From: SFWF01 sp045539095 | Lineage (GTDB): Bacteria > Bacillota > Clostridia > Oscillospirales > Acutalibacteraceae | Reading direction: 5' to 3' | Assembly: GCA_045539095.1 (NCBI GenBank) | Contig: JAZQER010000007.1 | Span: 1 to 18,716, forward strand | Length of the DNA stretch: 18,716 nucleotides | Shown here: in pieces, positions 14,709 through 18,716 of the stretch | How positions within the stretch are numbered: position 1 is the stretch's first letter | Layout of the letters: the number at the start of each line of letters is the position of its first letter | Made by a program: the position numbers and the translations under genes | The notes under the pieces: model-generated | The model's input: only the letters and a program-made list of their open reading frames with translations | Told to the model about the DNA's origin: nothing | Databases searched by the model: none

Positions 14709-17174
14709 TTATACACCCTGTTTTGAGCGGCGGAGAGCCTCAGCCTCGGTGCATCCGTTTTCAACAACGTGACCCGGGAGGGGTACAATCTTCTCGTGGA
14801 TAGCATCGATTATCCATCCTGCCTGCGGGAAGAAGAACTCGTCAAACTCGAAGGGAGGTGTGATCCAGTTGCGTGCGCCAACAACTACCGGAGGTGCATC
14901 GAGGTCGTCGAAGCAAAGCTCGGTAATATTCTTAGCAACATCATTAAGGAAAGAGCCTCTTGCGCAAGCATCAGAAACGAGTACTACGCGGCCGGTCTTC
15001 TTAACAGACTCAATGATCTTTGTATAATCAAGCGGAACAAGAGAATGGATATTGATGATGTCTGCTTCCATTCCGTATTTCTCAGAAAGGGTCTTTGCAG
15101 CGTCAACAGCACGGTAAAGAGCCGCACCGATAGTAAGAATAGTAACGTCCTTACCGTCGCGAACCTTGTTGGTATCGCCGAACTCGATCTCATAACGCTC
15201 TGCAGGTACACCACCCTCATGGAACTGCTCGCCAACGTCATAAATTCTCTGGCTCTCGAAGAATACAACGGGATCTGTTCCCTTAAGAGCAGACTCCATA
15301 AGTCCCTTAGCCTCCCAAGGTGTTGCGGGGAAGCAGACCTTAAGACCGGGAATATGAGCACAGAGTGCAGTCCAATCCTGAGAGTGCTGAGCGCCGTACT
15401 TGGAGCCAACAGATACACGGAGAACTACGGGCATCTTAAGAATTCCTGCAGACATTGACTGCCACTTGGACATCTGGTTGAAGATTTCGTCGCCTGCGCA
15501 GCCGATAAAGTCAGCATACATAAGTTCAACAAGAGCACGACCGCCAGATACAGCGTAACCAACAGCTGTACCAACAATAGCAGCCTCAGCAATGGGAGAG
15601 TTGAAGAGACGGCAGTGCGGGAATGCGTCCATCATTCCACGGTAAACTGCGAATGCGCCGCCCCAGTCACGAACGTCCTCGCCGTAAGCGATAAGGGTCG
15701 GATCCTCATAGAAACGGTCATAGATAACCTCTGAAAGGGCATCACGGAGGTTAAAGAGCTTCATCTTGGAAACGGGCTTACCGTTAACAACGGGGCAACG
15801 CTCCTTCTCTTTAAGCTTCTTATAAGCAGGAACCTCAGCTAAAGGCATATTAACCTCAGGCTCGCGGTCGTCAAGCTTATCAATCTTCATGTTGGAGAAC
15901 ATCATACGCTCAACAACTGCAGGGTCTGCCTTAAAATCAACATAGGGGCTGATAGCGGGGTCAGAAGCAGCCTTACAGATCATAGTCATACGCTCAACCG
16001 TACCTGCAAGAATCTCTTCAAGCTTAGAATCAGCTACGACACCGGCATCAACAAGACCCTTGCGGTATGTGATGATCGGATCATATTCCTTCCAAGCATC
16101 CATCTCTTCCTTAGTACGATATGCATTCTGGTCAGAAGTAGAGTGACCTGAGAAGCGGTAGGTAAGAGTATCAAGAAGAACCGGACCTTCACCCTTACGA
16201 AGGATTTCGAGCTTTCTTTCCATAGCATCGATAACTGCGAGAGGATTGAAGCCGTCGATACGCTCTGCGTGGAACTGAGTCGGGCTGACACCTGAGCCGA
16301 TACGAGCAAGCATATCGTAACCCATAGTCTCTCCTCTGGTCTGGTCACCCATTCCGTAGGAGTTATTGAATACATTGTAAAGAATCGGCATACCGCCGTT
16401 GTGGCTCTCCCAAAGGGTGTGGAACTGGTCCATAGCTGCAAAGTTCATTGCCTCCCAAACAGGTCCGCGAGCCATAGAGCCGTCGCCCGAGTTGCAGACA
16501 ACGATACCCTGCTTGTCGTTTATCTTCTTGAAGAGGGCAGCACCGGTAGAGATAGCAGCCGAGCCACCAACGATAGCGTTGTTAGGATAAATACCAAAGG
16601 GAAGGAAGAAGGCATGCATCGAGCCGCCCATACCCTTGTGGAAACCGGTCTCACGAGCAAAAATCTCAGAAAGGGTACCGTAAAGGATGAAACGGATAGC
16701 AAGCTCCTTAGCATTGTCGCAAGGACCGAGCTTTTCGGTAGCACGGAGAGCCGAACCGCCGAGGAAGCCTTCCATAATTTCCATAAGCTGCTGTTCAGAG
16801 AGCTTCTCAATGCAGGAAAGAGCCTTTGCAAGAATTTCAGAATGGCTTCTGTGTGAACCAAAGGTAAAGTCATTCTGATCAAGCAGATAAGCCTGACCTA
16901 CACAAGCAGCTTCCTGTCCTATTGAAAGATGGGCAGGGCCGGGGTATGTAGTTTCAATTCCGTTATAAAGTCCCTGAGTCTTAATCTGATTAAGCATAGA
17001 CTCAAACTCACGGAGAACGGTGATGTCGCGATAGATACGAACGAGGTTATCGTCGCCGATATGCTTACGCTCGTCCTTGATGGACTTGTTGTAGACATTA
17101 ACAGGAATGTCTTCGAAGGTGATTTTTCCTGCCGCACGGGTTTCAACAGGATCTACAAATAAACTCTTAGGCAT
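14709..17174 (-). CDS. Fused 2-oxoacid dehydrogenase E1 alpha-beta
   Basis: Thiamine diphosphate-dependent E1 of a pyruvate/branched-chain/acetoin dehydrogenase-type complex, 821 residues, with both subunits in one chain. The alpha part (about 40-425) has FGSHRSHSEILAKAL, GFHKGMGGSMHAF and the ThDP motif from SGDGS (229-233) to NNS (270-272). About 11 extra residues (near 248-260) interrupt that motif compared with usual E1 alpha. The beta part (about 471-800) has LIAYGEDV (494-501), NSPIAEAA with catalytic-type Glu530, and LMYADFIGCA. The linker is about 426-470. AGGAG precedes the ATG by 8 bases. It lies 26 bases after E3. Substrate choice cannot be read; pyruvate, branched-chain 2-oxoacids and acetoin all remain possible. 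Confidence 0.9.
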   Translation of the reverse strand: MPKSLFVDPVETRAAGKITFEDIPVNVYNKSIKDERKHIGDDNLVRIYRDITVLREFESMLNQIKTQGLYNGIETTYPGPAHLSIGQEAACVGQAYLLDQNDFTFGSHRSHSEILAKALSCIEKLSEQQLMEIMEGFLGGSALRATEKLGPCDNAKELAIRFILYGTLSEIFARETGFHKGMGGSMHAFFLPFGIYPNNAIVGGSAAISTGAALFKKINDKQGIVVCNSGDGSMARGPVWEAMNFAAMDQFHTLWESHNGGMPILYNVFNNSYGMGDQTRGETMGYDMLARIGSGVSPTQFHAERIDGFNPLAVIDAMERKLEILRKGEGPVLLDTLTYRFSGHSTSDQNAYRTKEEMDAWKEYDPIITYRKGLVDAGVVADSKLEEILAGTVERMTMICKAASDPAISPYVDFKADPAVVERMMFSNMKIDKLDDREPEVNMPLAEVPAYKKLKEKERCPVVNGKPVSKMKLFNLRDALSEVIYDRFYEDPTLIAYGEDVRDWGGAFAVYRGMMDAFPHCRLFNSPIAEAAIVGTAVGYAVSGGRALVELMYADFIGCAGDEIFNQMSKWQSMSAGILKMPVVLRVSVGSKYGAQHSQDWTALCAHIPGLKVCFPATPWEAKGLMESALKGTDPVVFFESQRIYDVGEQFHEGGVPAERYEIEFGDTNKVRDGKDVTILTIGAALYRAVDAAKTLSEKYGMEADIINIHSLVPLDYTKIIESVKKTGRVVLVSDACARGSFLNDVAKNITELCFDDLDAPPVVVGARNWITPPFEFDEFFFPQAGWIIDAIHEKIVPLPGHVVENGCTEAEALRRSKQGV

Positions 17175-17200
17175 AATAATATCTCCTTTGCTTTATGCAA

Positions 17201-18571
17201 TTAAATGTGGAATATTGCTTCGCGGATGATTTCAGCCACGGTCGGATGCGGGAAAACAAGCTTTTCAAGTCGTGAGGGTGAAAGTTCGGTATCAACCATC
17301 ATAGTTGCTGTCATAATTATCTCGGAAGCATAAGATCCAACCAAATGACAACCTACAAGACGGTTCTTGTCGGTATCAACAACAAGTTTAATAAAGCCTT
17401 TTCCGCCCTCGGTTTCTGCGAGATAGCGGCCTGCATAAGACATAGGAAGCTTAACTTCCTTGACATTCATTCCCTTTTCCTTTGCTCCTTCAAGGCTGTA
17501 GCCTACGCTTGCAACCTCGGGATCGGTATAGATAACGGAAGGAATTACATCGTAACGCATTTCATCCTTCTTGCCTACCATATGGTTTACAGCAACCTCT
17601 GCCTCGCGATATGCGGTGTGAGCAAGCATCAATTTTCCATTGCAGTCGCCTACCGCATAAACGTTGGAAACATTTGTGCAAAGGTGACGGTCTGTCTTGA
17701 CGGCTGCCCTGTCCATTTCAACGCCGAGAGTCTCGATGCCGATACCTGCGGTAGCAGGCTTTCTTCCTGCAGAAAGGAGAACCTTATCGCAAGCGATCTC
17801 CTTCTTTTCTCCATTTTCTTCATAAATAACAGAGTTTGTCTTAACCTCAAGCACCTTGCAGGAAAGCTTGAACTCCATTCCTTTTTTTACGAAAGCATCG
17901 GTAAGAACCTTGCATATCTCGAGGTCAGTAGCGCCTGCGATCTTGGGCATCATTTCGATTTCTGTTACCTTTTTGCCGACCGAAGCGAAGTAATAAGCCA
18001 TTTCAAGACCGATTACGCCGCCGCCGATAACGACGATAGATTCAGGCAGTGTCTTCTCATCGAGAACTTCGCGGTTAGTAACTACGAAGCCGCTTGCAAG
18101 TCCTTCCTTGAGTCCCGGTACGGGAGGAACGACAGTCTCAGAACCCGAAGCGATACAAAGGCGTTTGCCCTCATAAACGGTGCCGTCAGCCTCAATAGCA
18201 AAGCCGTTAGCACATTTACCCTTGATAACTGCATCAGCCGAAACTACGGTGACTTTGTTTGCCTTCATAGTAGCTCCTACGCCTGCAACAAGGGTAGCAA
18301 CAACCTTATTTTTTCTGTCGATAACCTTTGCATGGTCATAATTTACAGTGCCGTCAACAGTTACGCCGAAAGCCTCGCTATACTTGGCATGGCGATACAT
18401 CTTTGACGAATTAAGAAGGGTCTTGGTGGGGATACAGCCTTCATTAAGGCAAGTTCCGCCAAGTGCTTTCTTCTCGAAAACGGCTACTTTAAGGCCGTTC
18501 TGTGCAGCGCGCTCAGCACAAAGATATCCGCCGGGGCCTCCGCCAAGAACTAATAAATCAAAAACTTCCAT
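17201..18571 (-). CDS. lpdA: Dihydrolipoamide dehydrogenase (E3)
   Basis: Reoxidises the lipoyl group of E2 and passes electrons through FAD to NAD+. The 456-residue protein has the FAD loop GGGPGG (10-15), the redox disulfide GGTCLNEGCIPTK with Cys41 and Cys46, the NAD loop IGGGVIGLE, the second FAD motif VYAVGDCNG, and the C-terminal active-site pair His442-Glu447 in FPHPTVAE. No lipoyl domain is fused to the N-terminus. AAGGAG, partly formed from the E2 stop codon, precedes the ATG by 8 bases, and the gap to E2 is 12 bases. Order E2-E3-E1 differs from the common E1-E2-E3 order. Confidence 0.96.
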   Translation of the reverse strand: MEVFDLLVLGGGPGGYLCAERAAQNGLKVAVFEKKALGGTCLNEGCIPTKTLLNSSKMYRHAKYSEAFGVTVDGTVNYDHAKVIDRKNKVVATLVAGVGATMKANKVTVVSADAVIKGKCANGFAIEADGTVYEGKRLCIASGSETVVPPVPGLKEGLASGFVVTNREVLDEKTLPESIVVIGGGVIGLEMAYYFASVGKKVTEIEMMPKIAGATDLEICKVLTDAFVKKGMEFKLSCKVLEVKTNSVIYEENGEKKEIACDKVLLSAGRKPATAGIGIETLGVEMDRAAVKTDRHLCTNVSNVYAVGDCNGKLMLAHTAYREAEVAVNHMVGKKDEMRYDVIPSVIYTDPEVASVGYSLEGAKEKGMNVKEVKLPMSYAGRYLAETEGGKGFIKLVVDTDKNRLVGCHLVGSYASEIIMTATMMVDTELSPSRLEKLVFPHPTVAEIIREAIFHI

Positions 18572-18583
18572 TTTTATATCTCC

Positions 18584-18716
18584 TTATTTCGCTAGCAGAA
18601 CGGTGAAGTTTTCAAGGTTCTGACAAAGTTCCTTCTGGAAACGGGCGGCAGGTGTACCGTCTACTGCGCGGTGATCATAGCTGAGAGAAAGACCCATTGC
18701 AGGATAGATAGCAATT
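18584..18716 (-). CDS. 2-oxoacid dehydrogenase E2 acyltransferase, C-terminal end (cut by window edge)
   Basis: Only the last 43 codons are in the window. They read AIYPAMGLSLSYDHRAVDG and end in LLAK. The DHRAVDG block holds the catalytic histidine of lipoate-dependent acyltransferases, which hand the acyl group to CoA. The lipoyl and subunit-binding domains, the start codon and the promoter of this operon all lie beyond the right edge. Substrate class cannot be judged from this fragment. Confidence 0.92.
   Translation of the reverse strand, partial: IAIYPAMGLSLSYDHRAVDGTPAARFQKELCQNLENFTVLLAK

Noticed and set aside
14769..15458. A 229-codon plus-strand open frame opposite the E1 beta part
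   Set aside because: Antisense to conserved E1 beta sequence, with no recognisable protein features.
17345..18406. A 353-codon plus-strand open frame opposite the E3 gene
   Set aside because: It lies wholly antisense to a clear dihydrolipoamide dehydrogenase, has no convincing promoter or ribosome binding site, and its translation shows no family motif. Codon bias of the real gene explains the absence of stops.

Overview
The window reads as chromosomal DNA from an anaerobic, low-to-medium G+C member of the Firmicutes, most like Clostridia of the Oscillospirales/Ruminococcaceae kind. The grounds are gene-family flavour (single-chain PurL, PurO-type IMP cyclohydrolase beside a stand-alone AICAR transformylase, a PurF starting MGGFFG), strong AGGAGG-type ribosome binding sites and sigma-A promoters. 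This placement is an inference from remembered families, not from a search. No mobile element, CRISPR array, tRNA or rRNA gene was found.

Region 1 (1-8721, minus strand) is a nine-gene purine operon in the order purE, purC, purF, purM, purN, purO-like IMP cyclohydrolase, AICAR formyltransferase, purD, purL; purL runs off the left edge. Gaps are 10-51 bases. Its leader carries a ZTP/ZMP (pfl-type) riboswitch whose last conserved segment overlaps the 5' arm of an intrinsic terminator, just before purE. The ligand, ZMP/ZTP, is the substrate of the operon's AICAR formyltransferase (or its triphosphate), so the switch reads the pathway's 10-formyl-folate-limited step. The PurF copy lacks the N-terminal catalytic cysteine and other glutaminase residues while keeping the PRPP loop and four Fe-S cysteines. 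No purK, purB or purQ is in the window.

Region 2 (8781-9907, plus strand) is a divergent class I DAHP synthase, first enzyme of the shikimate pathway, with its own promoter, a very short leader and a 20-bp bidirectional terminator.

Region 3 (9928-14001, minus strand) holds four small transcription units, each with a readable sigma-A promoter: a GtrA-family membrane protein, a secreted class A beta-lactamase-like lipoprotein whose catalytic serine position is a cysteine, a cysteine synthase-family PLP enzyme with an altered substrate loop, and a MATE transporter.

Region 4 (14088-18716, minus strand) is a 2-oxoacid dehydrogenase operon entering from the right edge: the end of E2 acyltransferase, E3 dihydrolipoamide dehydrogenase, one fused E1 alpha-beta protein, then a metallo-beta-lactamase-fold hydrolase whose ATG directly follows the E1 stop codon. 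Together these oxidise a 2-oxoacid (or acetoin) to an acyl-CoA plus NADH; the substrate cannot be fixed from the sequence.

The longest stretch without a gene is 8536-8834 (299 bases); it holds the riboswitch, its terminator and two divergent promoters. Most other spacers carry only promoters and terminators.
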